A DNA stretch of 23,147 nucleotides from Euprymna scolopes. Its lineage: Eukaryota; Mollusca; Cephalopoda; Sepiida; Sepiolidae. A program made the position numbers and the translations under genes. Position 1 is the stretch's first letter; the number at the start of each line of letters is the position of its first letter. Below the pieces are notes generated by a model, which worked only from the letters and a program-made list of their open reading frames with translations, did not search any database and had not been told where the DNA came from. The DNA lies in the NCBI GenBank assembly GCA_024364805.1, contig CM044518.1, positions 23,511,783 to 23,534,929 on the forward strand, in the 5' to 3' direction. This document shows positions 11,301-21,475 of the stretch, piece after piece.

Positions 11301-12834
11301 AAATGATATGCATATATGCAGTTTGCTATACTTCTTTTTTAATTATTGCCAACTGTATACATTTTTAATTTACATAAAAAGACACACTGTTATCCTCCCC
11401 TCTTAGTATATATAGACCGTGTCGTTATTTATCATTTTTTTTTTACTTTTGAAAAAGGCAGCAGAAAGTTGCGGATACTAAACTGTCTAACGATATGTCG
11501 AAGGAAGTCAGGTTTTCAAGCGAGAAAAAAAAAAACGAAAGTGTAAAACCACTTCTCTCCAGAGCACAATCCGAACAAGGCACGCTAATAATAGAGAATC
11601 ATGTCAGTTAGGGGTTACCTCGAATCTCTGTGTGGCTGAACCACTCGTTTCATTAGATTTAGACGTAAATATTCATTTAGTTATTTAGTCTCTAACTGCT
11701 AATCTGTTCTTTGAAACAAAACCTTGAAGAAACTCAGCGAACGTCTCCTTCTGTCTGTTAATTCGTTTTTCTTAAACAGGCGATCACTCACTACAAGGAT
11801 AAACTTAATCTGTACCTATATTTTGGTGACTTGAACTTGAAGCGATGCGGGGTAGTGGCTAATGAAAACAGTCCGGCAATATAATTATATGACGTTCTCG
11901 AGCGAGATAAAAGTAATCTTTAGTCAGTTCCTTCTTAAAAACAAACCCCCAATAATTCAGAGTAATTCAAAATTAATATCGCTAATGTCTTGGTAATATT
12001 TAAAGTTTAATAGTTTTGTTAAGAAAAAAAAATAATTATTTTTTAATTTAGTCTGATAACGATGAGAATCACGTTTGAGATCTCGTGACCGTTCGAGTTC
12101 ATGTGGATGACGCCAAGGTAGGAACAATGAGAAAATGAATGTCTTCATTACAAAAGAAAGACTAAACTGGAGTTCTTTTAGTCTTTGGTCTTCTTTTGCG
12201 ACTGAGGCTATATGTTGGTTTGCGGACAACGTTTCAAAAGTATTTTTTTTTGTTTTTTTGTGTTTTTTTTATGAATTTTCGACTGACGTCAATGATCATT
12301 TAATGGTGATGGTGTCCGCACTGTTCTTAATAATTACGCCGTGAAATATTTGAAATTTTGCACAAACATTAACCATGATATAAGTACAAAAAAGTAACAG
12401 AACATATTTTCCGGGAAAAATCTGGTTGCCCCCCTATGGTTTAGTTAAACATTTTTCAGGGATCCCTTGTTGCGGCAATCGCACTATATCACACACGCAT
12501 GTACATGGTTTGGATTTTACCTTTCTTATAATTCATTGTTCTGTATTTAATTGTATTTTGTTTATGTACATTTAGAAGATTCATTTGTTATTTTAAGAGT
12601 TTTGCTCACCAAACAAGACATATTGTTACCGAAACGTACAAGCTACTGTGATAAGCGGCCGGATTTATGGAGACAGAATGAACTCCGGTTTGCAGCAAGA
12701 TGATTGTTCATATACATTTAGTATTTCTATATATTGGTATAGTCTGGAAAATAGGAAGGAGGGAAGAACCCACTGCGGCAAGTAGTCCAACACACTAAGG
12801 TATTGAATTAGGCCATATTCCAAATTCTTAAGAG
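11301..12834. other. AT-rich DNA without recognisable genes
   Basis: Open frames on both strands here (up to 90 codons) overlap one another and show no family motif. Poly-T and poly-A tracts lie near 11430, 11525, 12030 and 12245. A CACCAAACAAGACATATTG-containing, more GC-rich stretch at 12600-12660 looks like part of an unknown repeat but cannot be assigned. Confidence 0.65.
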
Positions 12835-13870
12835 TTGTTGTTTTTTTTACACGGTGGTCACCACATATCAAGGCCCGGAAGCAACTCAAGGATGAGGGTT
12901 ATTGCAAGTACAGTACGTTAGTGTGAAGATTTAATGAAGTGTTAACATGAGGGGGGTTCATCAGGAATTTGTTTTCGTTGGATTTGAATAGATCCAGGTT
13001 GTAGTAAGGTGGGAAGCAGGCAGAAGGAACAGAGTTCCATAGGTGTGCAGATCTAAGAAAGAAACTTTGTTCATGGAATCTAAGTTTTGATTTAGGCACA
13101 GATAAACAGTGGGGAAAATTTTTAACAGTGGATTCAGCTAGACGGGTGTTTTTCGGGAGAGACTGGCGAGGGGGGGGCCAGAGATTGGAGTTCAGACGAG
13201 CACCTGCCATGGAAATAACGATAAAACAATGATAGGCTCACAACATCTCTTCTGTGGGAGAGAGGTTGCAGGGTAGAGAAAAGCGCATCCCCCACTAAGC
13301 CACGAAGTCAATTTTGTACTCTGTCAAGGCAGGTAAGGCTGTTTTTAGCAGCTCCTGCCCAGATATGGCAGCAGTATTCCATCCTTGGACGTGCTTGGCT
13401 TTTATATAGATATAGAATTGCCTCAGTAGTGAGATATCTTCTGGAGCCGTAGAAGGATCCCACCGTCTTTCCAGCCACCTTGGCAACAGACTTGATGTAT
13501 GTGTTCCATTTCAGATCAAGAGTAAAGGACAAACCAGAAGCTTATCAAAACATGGGGCATCTTCTAGACGAGAACCATCCATTTCAATTGATGTCAGATG
13601 GGGATCAGAGCGTTGATGATGTAAAGATAGGAGTTTGGTTTTAGATGCATTAAAGGTAACCAGCCGCGTCTTCCCCCACTGAACCACGCGCTCAAGATCA
13701 GAGGAGAGAGAATTAGAGAGAACTTTGTAAAGTGAAAGAGGAGTCGTTTTGATGCCATATGAGTAGTTCATGGATATTTTTGTTGAAAGGGTAAAATTGT
13801 AGTAATTCAGTAAAGGTACTTGGTAAAAACACACAATGAAGCAACACTTGAGCGATAACACAAGGACGAC
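12835..13870 (-). mobile_element. 5'-truncated Jockey/CR1-type LINE (copy B)
   Basis: Minus-strand fragments form the C-terminal third of a LINE reverse-transcriptase polyprotein, from just after the catalytic centre to the stop codon and 3' UTR. The element ends at a run of T on the plus strand (12841-12848), which is its poly-A tail. It is 5' truncated near 13800-13870, as is usual for LINEs that stopped copying early. Frameshifts separate the open stretches at 13511-13861, 13308-13532, 13218-13310 and 12899-13210. The same 3' end is found at 1-152 on the opposite strand. The clade name is from recall; a CR1 or Jockey assignment needs a tree. Confidence 0.88.
12899..13861 (-). pseudogene. 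LINE reverse-transcriptase C-terminal region (fossil)
   Basis: In order on the minus strand: SSDLERVVQWGKTRLVTFNA with SKTKLLSL, the 'DL..W...NLvsFNasKT' thumb block, near 13640-13720. IEMDGSRLEDAPCFDKLL follows and then SFTLDLKWNTYIKSVAK near 13510. YLYKSQARPRMEYCCHIWAG comes near 13350-13415, then STLQPLSHRRDVVSLSLFYR with YFHGRCSSEL near 13205-13265. The end reads SFFLRSAHLWNSVPSACFPP with YYNLDLFKSNENKFL near 12960-13070, close to the C-terminus of these proteins. Catalytic motifs upstream are missing by truncation. At least two frame changes and several stops are present. Confidence 0.88.
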
Positions 13871-14141
13871 AACTCGGTAGACGGTGCACTATGTTACGTA
13901 TTAGCTTATAGGCCGTTTGAGACAATTTCCTAGAGGAAGCACCTCATGGCGTACATGGTAACAATAGTTTTTACACAGGCGAACATTGTTTCATAGAGAT
14001 ACAAACAGGTATATGTATGTTTATAGTTGTGTGTAGGGAGCTCACCGTCTTTGGAGCAAACTTGTAATTTCTATGTACTAAGTTGATGCAAAAACAGTAC
14101 CGTTTTCTTACATATGTTAATTTTAAATATATGGTTTCTGA

Positions 14142-14187
<46 letters not shown>

Positions 14188-14286
14188 GTTAAATATCATT
14201 TTCAAGCACGTTTTTCGCTCTTTGAAATCTTGTTATTCGTTACCGTGTTCAATCTCTGCATTCATTTTTGCATGCTTTTCGACAGC
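13871..14286. other. Spacer with a (TA)n tract
   Basis: No protein similarity. A TA microsatellite of about 19 units occupies 14145-14183, roughly 100 bases before the mariner fragment. The long plus-strand open frame starting at 14083 only exists because it reads through this tract as Tyr-Ile. Confidence 0.7.
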
Positions 14287-14575
14287 ATGGACAAAATTAA
14301 AGTCCGCAAAGTTTTCTTTTTCCACTTCAAACTAAACAGAAAAGCTGCCAATAGAAGCGTGATATCAATGATACGTTCGTTCCAGGAATCACTAACCAAG
14401 GTGTGGCAAAAGGGTGATTCAAGGAACTTCGCGATAGTGACGAGAGCCTTGAAACTTTCGACAAGCACGCCAGACAACTGCGGTTCATACAATCTATGCT
14501 GTATGAGACTGATAAACCGGCCATCCTCAGAAATGCTCTTAGCAGTGGCCATCATTTGCTAAGAAGGTTTTTTTA
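14287..14575 (+). pseudogene. Mariner transposase, N-terminal DNA-binding part (fossil)
   Basis: Mariner transposase binds the element's terminal inverted repeats through two N-terminal helix-turn-helix domains. Here an ATG at 14287 begins MDKIKVRKVFFFHFKLNRKA, which resembles the usual start (M.kI.iR.vflfefklg.nAaeaa). After one frame change near 14350 the reading continues RDINDTFVPGITNQ, then a stop TGA at 14415-14417 exactly where the conserved Trp of the WF block is expected (a TGG to TGA change), then FKELRDSDESLETFDKHARQ. This matches the 'WF.kFr.GDeSLed' block, with Gly replaced by Ser. The catalytic DDD domain is absent, so the copy is truncated as well as broken. The G+C content stands above its flanks. 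Identification rests on order and spacing of motifs. Confidence 0.55.
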
Positions 14576-14828
14576 TAATCTTAAGGCAAAAAAAAAAACA
14601 GAACTTTATTTTGGAACAATTGAATGATGGTTAATCTCTAAGGATTTAGCGATTTCTTAGGATGTGTGTGCATTGATTTACTCGTTGTTTTATCGCACAG
14701 AACTATTAAGTTTAAGTATTGATGGATGGAGCACAATAATTTGAATATGGTTTTCTTTTTCATGGACAGTCATCGTTAATCATCTTAATCATTCTTTTAC
14801 CTAAGAAAAATCAAATCGTAAAAAATAT

Positions 14829-14869
<41 letters not shown>

Positions 14870-16346
14870 CTGGGAAAGTAAAAAAAATATATACCCATTT
14901 TGAATTTGGAGTCAGTGAAAATCTTACAGTAACAGAAAGACAGTTTTTATAACATGAATAATGTCCAACATTAATCAGGAGTCGGTAATAGACCTAATAT
15001 AGGAATACGTTTTGTTCTTGTGATTAAGGAAGGTCGTGTTTGGTGAACACTTCTGGGGAGCCATAATTTAATACGCTGTTTGTTTAAAAATTTCCGAAAC
15101 AGTGGTTCATCAGAAACAACTAATGACTCCTTAAATTAACATTAGGACTATTGTGAATTCGAGAGAGCAATTGTTGAATGCAGGTGATTAAATGACTCAA
15201 TTACTGAATAGTCTTTCAACGAATGATAAAAATATAAATATTAAATAAGATTTGTGTATACACTTAAAAAGGTTAAAACAATTTGCAATACAACACACAC
15301 GCACACACATATATATATATATATATATACATGAATATATGTAAAATGTATGATGTGTATGTGTATGTGTGTATATATATACACATATGAATATATGTAA
15401 AATGTATGATGTGTATGTGTATGTGTCTGTGTGTGTCAGTTCGTTCCTTGTAGATTTAAAAACCGCTGTGCTGATTTGTAAAAATTCACACAAATGCACG
15501 TCATGTGTTTAATGGTGTTCTTAGCATGTGTATAGAAATGACTCCGCTAAGTACTGTAAATCGATAATAGAATAAATCAAATTAAAGAAGAACCAATCAG
15601 ATGTCCATCAAAATTATATAGACACCTGAAGCTGAAGCGCAGTTGAACACTGTTATTCATCGCACAAGCGGAAAGGCCTGGATTATAAAAGCAACACTAT
15701 TTTTTTTTACCAAGACAAGAATACATTCGAAAAAAAAACAGTTCTGTTAAGGAACAACTGAACTATGATACTTGTCTTTTGGATCAGAATCTTTAATTCA
15801 ATCAATTATATAAAATAATATTATAAAAACAACAGTTCTTTACAGTTCAATGTAGAATACAATGTATTATGACCTCAGTTACGGCGGGGATAGCATGTGT
15901 CTTATTTTTTGTGCATAAAAGTGGGTCAATGACTAGAACTAGCAATCAGTAGAATTGGTTAAAACATATGCAATTTCACTGATTTACATAGCAATAAAAG
16001 TATTAGAAGTTTGGAACATTCGTTGATCTTAATTCAATCCCGGAAAACGTCGGTCTACTTGATATATAGAGATCTTCATGGTCAGATTTTCTGAGGATTA
16101 CAGCTGTCAATGTGAAATTGTATGCATAACGTGAGGTAAAAATTTTACCTATTTTTTTCCACGTACAGATATAGCAGATATATATGGATTATATGGATTA
16201 CAGCCACAATCCTTTCAGCCAGTTCTTAAAAAAAATTGATATTGATTCTCTAATACAAACAGTATTTGTTGAACGAGCGCTAGTGTCACAGTGACATTTT
16301 ACTCCAAAACAAAACAGAGTTTAATAGCATTGTAAATAGTGTCCAC
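14576..16346. other. AT-rich DNA with microsatellites, no genes seen
   Basis: An AT tract at 14831-14864 and a CA/AT tract with a local duplication at 15290-15440 are the only clear structures. Short poly-A or poly-T runs near 14588, 14880, 15700 and 15735 are unremarkable. No open frame shows protein similarity. Confidence 0.7.
15293..15440. repeat. CA/TA/GT microsatellite with a 56-bp duplication
   Basis: An imperfect CA tract (15293-15308) leads into AT (15309-15329). The string ATGAATATATGTAAAATGTA and the following GATGTGTATGTGTATGTGT occur at 15331-15370 and again, unchanged, at 15387-15426. The perfect match over 40 bp implies a recent slippage or duplication event with a 56-bp period. 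Confidence 0.9.
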
Positions 16347-16577
16347 TCATTTAAATACGAATCTTTGCCATGTGAAGCGCACACCCTCTTGTTCATCATA
16401 AAATAAAAAGTCTATGTCATACATGTTTACCGGAAACGGGAAATGTGGTTTTTCAATGCCCGTTTTATCTTCGGTCACAGACAGAGCCATCCTGTTAACG
16501 GAAGCTCGGTAGGGGTATTCAGTTTTATTCGAGCCGATTGCATAATATGAATCCAGGACATTACAACATCTCAGCAA
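16347..16577 (-). CDS. Unidentified open frame, possible exon or element fragment
   Basis: A 76-codon minus-strand frame ends in TGA at 16347-16349. It has no ATG at its right edge and stays open further right into the GATA repeat to about 16645. The peptide is balanced and protein-like, with SYYAIGSNKTEYPYRASV, RMALSVTEDKTGIEKPHFPF and YDIDFLFYDEQEGVRFTWQ. Codon use is more GC-rich than the flanks, and the other frames of the region have stops. A CTGAG acceptor-like AG lies near 16570. I recognise no family. It could be a terminal exon of a host gene, part of a decayed element, or less likely chance. No partner exon is seen nearby. Confidence 0.35.
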   Translation of the reverse strand: MLRCCNVLDSYYAIGSNKTEYPYRASVNRMALSVTEDKTGIEKPHFPFPVNMYDIDFLFYDEQEGVRFTWQRFVFK

Positions 16578-16622
16578 GATATATGACGTATATGTGGAAA
16601 TATAGAGAAATAGATATATAGA

Positions 16623-16641
16623 GATAGATAGATAGATAGAT
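16623..16641. repeat. (GATA)n microsatellite
   Basis: About five GATA units just right of the unnamed open frame, preceded by imperfect ATAGA units. Confidence 0.9.
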
Positions 16642-16782
16642 AATCAGAAATATATAATTAGTATATATTTCAGCTGCGATATATTTAGAGATTATACACT
16701 AAGTTTGATAGACGACAATAAAACATAAATGAAAATAGTTTTTCACTTTTTTCTGGTGTGTTCTGGGGAGGCAAAGTAAAAG

Positions 16783-17449
<667 letters not shown>

Positions 17450-19010
17450 TTTAGTTCTCTTTATTGAAGTCAATAGCACCGTAGCTGATGATGTTGATAT
17501 TGTCAGGAATGCCGGTGATGACTGAGGTGGTGACGGGGACATCAGCTGCTTACAGCAAGAATAATGGTCGGTTGCAATAAAATATTTCTGAAATTAGAGA
17601 ACCATTACATACCGAATCATCAGGAACACCTATGACATCTACATGAACGTCATTAAGACTGATCGTTAATGTACGCCAACCAAAATGAAGGAGGCATCTA
17701 TAAAACTCCTGTTCATTTATGTTAATTCTGACATTTTGTGTTAGCTGTAATTGAATAAAAGGATTCCACAATCTGCATCTATTAAGGCAGGTGTCTATAA
17801 TATATGTAGGTTATCCACGTAGCACTACTGACAAAATTTGCCTGAAGTCATCTCCAAGTATGAGAAATTTTACACCAAATATTTTATTGTCACCCATTTT
17901 ATGTTGTAAACAGCTGTCTATAGCAATCAGTGCATAATTAGGTATCATAGTAGCTTCATCTACACGAATACATGCACCCTTCTAAAAAAACATGCTTTTA
18001 TACAGGAAAAACGTTACAGACACTGATTTCTGTCAGAAGTGCAGGTAGTTTGAATATGCCTTGGGCCTTTTTCGTCTGTAACATTGCAGTAATGTCAGCC
18101 CATGGGGCAGTGTATGTTACAGTAATGCTGGAGGTGAAGTAATTATACAACATGTTGGATAAAAAAGTTTTCCTTATCCACCCTGGGCATCTAAATAAAT
18201 GCAATTGTTGTGTAGCGATGTTTTTCAGTTGCCATGGTAGCCTTGGTGATAGTATTAAAGACCACTAATTGTTCGTTGTTTAGGTTCTCTACATTATGTC
18301 GCTTTATATATTGAGTCATATTATCTGTCGGAGGATCAACTGTTGGTCAAACTAAACCCATTTGCTCTCAAGAGGAACCATGCTCATTAAAGATAGATTT
18401 TTCGAATAGAGTGCAATTTTTTAAATATGCTTTCATCATTAGCAGAAATGAGGTCTTAAATCATGTTCTGTTTATGGTTAATGAATAGTTGAAAGACATC
18501 AACTGAGTGATGATGAAGTTAGGGCACTGCAAACAACTACGTAGTTGTTGTGGCGTTCTAAATGTAGCAGCTTTAGTAACACCATTTTCTAATCCAGTAT
18601 TATCTTGCAATAATCTAACCCTTTAAATGTAGGGAATGTATGCCGTTGAACTGTTCTCAGCTCTACCAATGACCTTTCTCCAGAGACATGAAGAAGGAGG
18701 ATCCTTAAATAAAACTGTTCACCTTGGTTTAGTAAAACAGAATACATTCTTGTGGTCAACTTACTTACTCCTCTTTATTGGTCCAATTTTTAGTAGTTTT
18801 GTTAAATATATAATACTATATCACAGGAAACATATTGGTTAGCAGTAATATCATTCTGATTTAGTTAAAACCAAGCAGTCTAATTAGTGTGATGTTATTG
18901 AGCTTGTTGAACTGTTTGTTCAGCTTGTCCATGTCGAGATTAAACCTGTTAATCCCCAGGCATGTCTACAACTATACGGCACACAACATGAGACATTCAT
19001 GCATTTGTTA
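17450..19010 (-). mobile_element. Helitron fragment, longer copy (helicase region)
   Basis: The minus strand carries a decayed run of a Helitron Rep/helicase protein, from the linker before the helicase through the Walker motifs and past the region after them. No Rep (rolling-circle) domain is visible and neither Helitron terminus can be placed, so this is an internal fragment. Its upstream half is repeated at 19640-20110. Helitrons are rolling-circle DNA transposons; the helicase unwinds the donor strand during transposition. Confidence 0.82.
17560..18960 (-). pseudogene. Helitron PIF1-like helicase (fossil)
   Basis: In order on the minus strand: PGD and RHGQAEQTVQQAQ near 18880-18960, from the 'HLPg.Q.vyf' segment; MYSVLLNQGEQFYLRILLLH then VSGERSLVELRTV near 18650-18760, matching 'R.YtvsP..gErFyLRlLL.hV.G..SfedLrTv'; and LLQDN then KAATFRTPQQLRS near 18540-18625. 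The helicase proper begins LNNEQLVVFNTI near 18270. A degraded P-loop, DAQGG.GK, lies near 18165-18195. The DEA(T)M Walker B reads IRVDEATMIP near 17941-17965, then FLILGDDFRQILSVVLRG near 17810-17860 (the family's GDFRQ.LPV), then LWNPFIQLQLTQNVRIN near 17725-17775, then GSLISEIF near 17590. Several stops and frame changes interrupt it, and the P-loop Thr is lost. Confidence 0.85.
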
Positions 19011-19475
19011 CATTCTGCGTTAAAATTTAATTTGTATTAACAAACATTTTTTAAATGTTTTAATATGAAAATAAATGTTTCTATAATAAAATAAAATTCA
19101 ATGAAAATGTTTAAATGAGAAAAATATTTGTTTATTAATTAATTAATTAAACACTTTTTTATATTAAAAATACATCATTTTTGGATTTTTTCTAATTTAA
19201 ATCAATACTTTTATAATTTAGTAATGTAAAAGGGATATCTAGGTGATATCTAGGTGAATTATTTAAATTATTAAATAATAAATTAATTATTGCCCCTTCT
19301 AATATTTATTTGTACACATGTTGTTTTTTTTCATTTTCTTTCGTTGACTTATTTAATATATTAATATTTTAATAAATTATTTTTTAGCTTTTTATAAAAT
19401 TTATAAAAATCGTTTAAATTGAGAATAACTATTGGTTTAAATCCAAATTAATGAAAAAAAGCGTTTTTTTTCATA
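18505..19475. repeat. Duplicated segment, unit 1 (helicase piece plus AT-rich flank)
   Basis: This segment aligns in direct orientation with 19624-20602 at an offset of 1119 bp at its left, rising to about 1129 bp at its right because of small indels. Shared anchor strings include CTGTTCACCTTGGTTT and AGCAGTAATATCATTCTGAT in the helicase piece and TTGAGAATAA and AAAAGGGATATC in the flank. By eye roughly four bases in five agree. The flank (19030-19475) is AT-rich and has no open frame. Confidence 0.9.
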
Positions 19476-19623
19476 CTAGCTGGGCTATCCAACGTTGCTC
19501 GGAACCATATAAACAATGAGAAAATTGAAGTTGATGTTTAATATAATTGTTATTCTTTGGAGAGAGGAACATGTATATGTATCATTTGCTATTTCGAGCA
19601 AAAGAATGTTTTACCTACCCTAG
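19476..19623. other. Unique spacer between the two duplicated units
   Basis: It begins with a GC-richer string, TACTAGCTGGGCTATCC, followed by AACGTTGCTCGG, which contains the 8-base palindrome CAACGTTG. This wording resembles a dispersed repeat terminus known from many animal genomes, but I cannot name the family with confidence. It lies exactly at the right edge of unit 1, so it may mark an insertion end or breakpoint. Confidence 0.4.
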
Positions 19624-20602
19624 TATGATGATGAAATCAAAACATTGAAAACATAATACGTGGTTGTTGTGGTATTCTAAATGTAGCTGCTTTAGTAATA
19701 ACATGTTCTAATTCAGTATCATCTTGCAATAACCTAAGGCTTTAAATGTAATGAATGTATGGCGTTCAACTATTCTCAAATCTTCAAATAACCTTCAGAT
19801 ATAAAGAAGCAGGATCCGTAAATAAAACTGTTCACCTTGGTTTGGTGAAACAGAATAAATTCTTTTTATTAAATTACTGAACAACTCTTTATTGGCCCAC
19901 TTTGTTGTAGTTTTGTTAAAAACATAATTATGTGGAATATCATAGTAAAAATATTTCTTAGCAGTAATATCATTCTGATTTAGTTACATATAAGCAGCCA
20001 AATTTGTGTGACGTTGTTGAACACGTGAACTTGTTTATTCAGCTTGTCCGTGTCGATAGTAAGCATGCTACTCTCCAGGCATGTGTACAACTAAACGACA
20101 CACCACATAAGACTGTCATACATTTGGTTAATTCTGCGCGAGAATTTAAGTTGTATTAATTAAAAAATAAAAACTGTTTTAATAGTAAAAGTAAATGTTT
20201 CCATAATGAAATAAAAATCAATGAAAAGGTTTACAATGTGAATAAATATTTCGTTTAAAATTAATTAATGAAACAATTTTTTATATTAAAAAATTATTTA
20301 AGTTATTATTGTGAATGTTTTCTAAGGAGGAATTTAAATCGATATTGTTATTATTTAGTTCTGTTAAAAAGGGATATCAAGATGATATTAAGTTAAATTA
20401 TTTACATTTTTAAATAATAAATTATTCATTGCCCCTGGCAACAATTATTTGTGAACATGTTTTTATTTTTTTCCTTGAAGTATTTAATAATTTCATTGGA
20501 ATAAATTATTTCTAGATTTTTGTCACATTCAATAAAAATTGTTTGAATTGAGAATAAATATGTCTTTAAATCCTAATTAATGAAAGAAAGTTTTTATTCC
20601 AT
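19624..20602. repeat. Duplicated segment, unit 2
   Basis: Direct repeat of 18505-19475. Unit 2 preserves its Helitron frame better than unit 1 does (fewer stops over the shared part). It lacks the helicase motifs that continue to the left of unit 1, because similarity stops near 19624. Confidence 0.9.
19640..20110 (-). pseudogene. Helitron protein fragment, second copy
   Basis: The minus strand reads VHMPGE then YYRHGQAE near 20040-20090, then LNQNDITAKKYFYYDIPHNY and VFNKTTTKWANKE near 19890-19990. These match the 'A..y.Y.diP.hyvw.....W' block before the helicase. KRIYSVSPNQGEQFYLRILL follows near 19800-19870, then FEDLRIVERHTFITFKAL, and LLQDDTELEHVITKAATFRI near 19675-19735. It stops before the P-loop. 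Two or three stops or frame changes occur. It is the same part of the protein as 18525-18990 and on the same strand. Confidence 0.82.
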
Positions 20603-20604
20603 AT

Positions 20605-20725
20605 AAAAAATATTAAGAGGATCCATTAGTGTGTAGGTTTTAAATGGGTATTTTATAGTCAATACATTTATAATTTAGCTCTGTAACAAAAAGGGATATC
20701 TAGATTAATATTTAAATTAATTATT
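20605..20725. repeat. Third, partial copy of the AT-rich flank
   Basis: CAATACATTTATAATTTAG, CTGTAA and AAAAAGGGATATCTAG followed by TTTAAATTAATTATT match 19200-19265 in unit 1 and 20330-20400 in unit 2. The copy follows unit 2 almost directly, in the same orientation, with no helicase piece attached. Confidence 0.7.
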
Positions 20726-21146
20726 GTAATGGATGTTTCTAAAAATGCTGAAAATGCTTCCACCTCTTTAATTTAGAAATACCAAAAAAATACAATTGCA
20801 ATTCAATGTACCTAAAATAAAACTATAATTTACAGTATACACCAATCAAAATATTCCAAAATAAATTCATGAAATAATTAATTCATAAAACGTTATTAAA
20901 TAAATTTAATAATTTCTCTTAGTTTACAAAATATTTTATAAAAAATAAAATTAAGACTTTTTTTTTGTTTTTACTAAGGTTACGGAAAAAAGATTGATTG
21001 AATAGTTTCATTTTCTTTTTCTTGTTTACTTAATGCTAACAAACAATTACTTGCGTTTTAAATGTTTATGACCGATGTCGAGGCAAAATAAGTAACTCTT
21101 TAAACATCATATGAAAAGTAAGTAAGCTATTTAATTTTATTAAAGA
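20726..21146. other. Very AT-rich DNA, no feature seen
   Basis: A/T homopolymer-like DNA without open frames or clear repeats. Confidence 0.7.
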
Positions 21147-21475
21147 TTCTAATTGTTTGCACTTTTTATTTGTGAAAAACTCTAATCATTTGAACTGTTT
21201 AATATCTTCCCACTTCTAATTATTTGAATTGTTTAATTAAAAAATCTGCTTAAAACCATTGAATTTAAAAAAAAAATGCAAATTCTTTGAACTGCTTCAT
21301 TAAAGAAACGTCTAAATTCTCTAAATTGTTGAATTTTAATGTATTTAAAATTTTAATTCTTCGACACGTTGCTTTTATTTTTAAAAATATAATTCTTTTA
21401 AATGTGTTAAACTAATTCCTAAATGTTGTGCCATATAAATAAATGCTCAAAAATTGTTTGAACTGCTTTCTTTCT
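21147..21475. repeat. Degenerate tandem array, about 33-bp unit
   Basis: A core close to CTAATTNTTTGAACTGTTTAA recurs near 21149, 21182, 21215, 21277, 21311, 21353, 21390 and 21452. Spacings are about 33, 33, 62, 34, 42, 37 and 62 bases, so the period is 33-37 with weak or missing units at two places. TTTGAACTG is kept exactly in three units. An old, diverged AT-rich minisatellite is the simplest reading. Confidence 0.6.

Noticed and set aside
11957-12344. Overlapping open frames on both strands (90 and 69 codons)
   Set aside because: They overlap one another on opposite strands, contain homopolymer-derived residues and show no motif.
14262-14555. Continuous 97-codon minus-strand frame, at first a gene candidate
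   Set aside because: The plus strand of the same bases shows mariner motifs in the right order; the minus-strand peptide matches no family I know.
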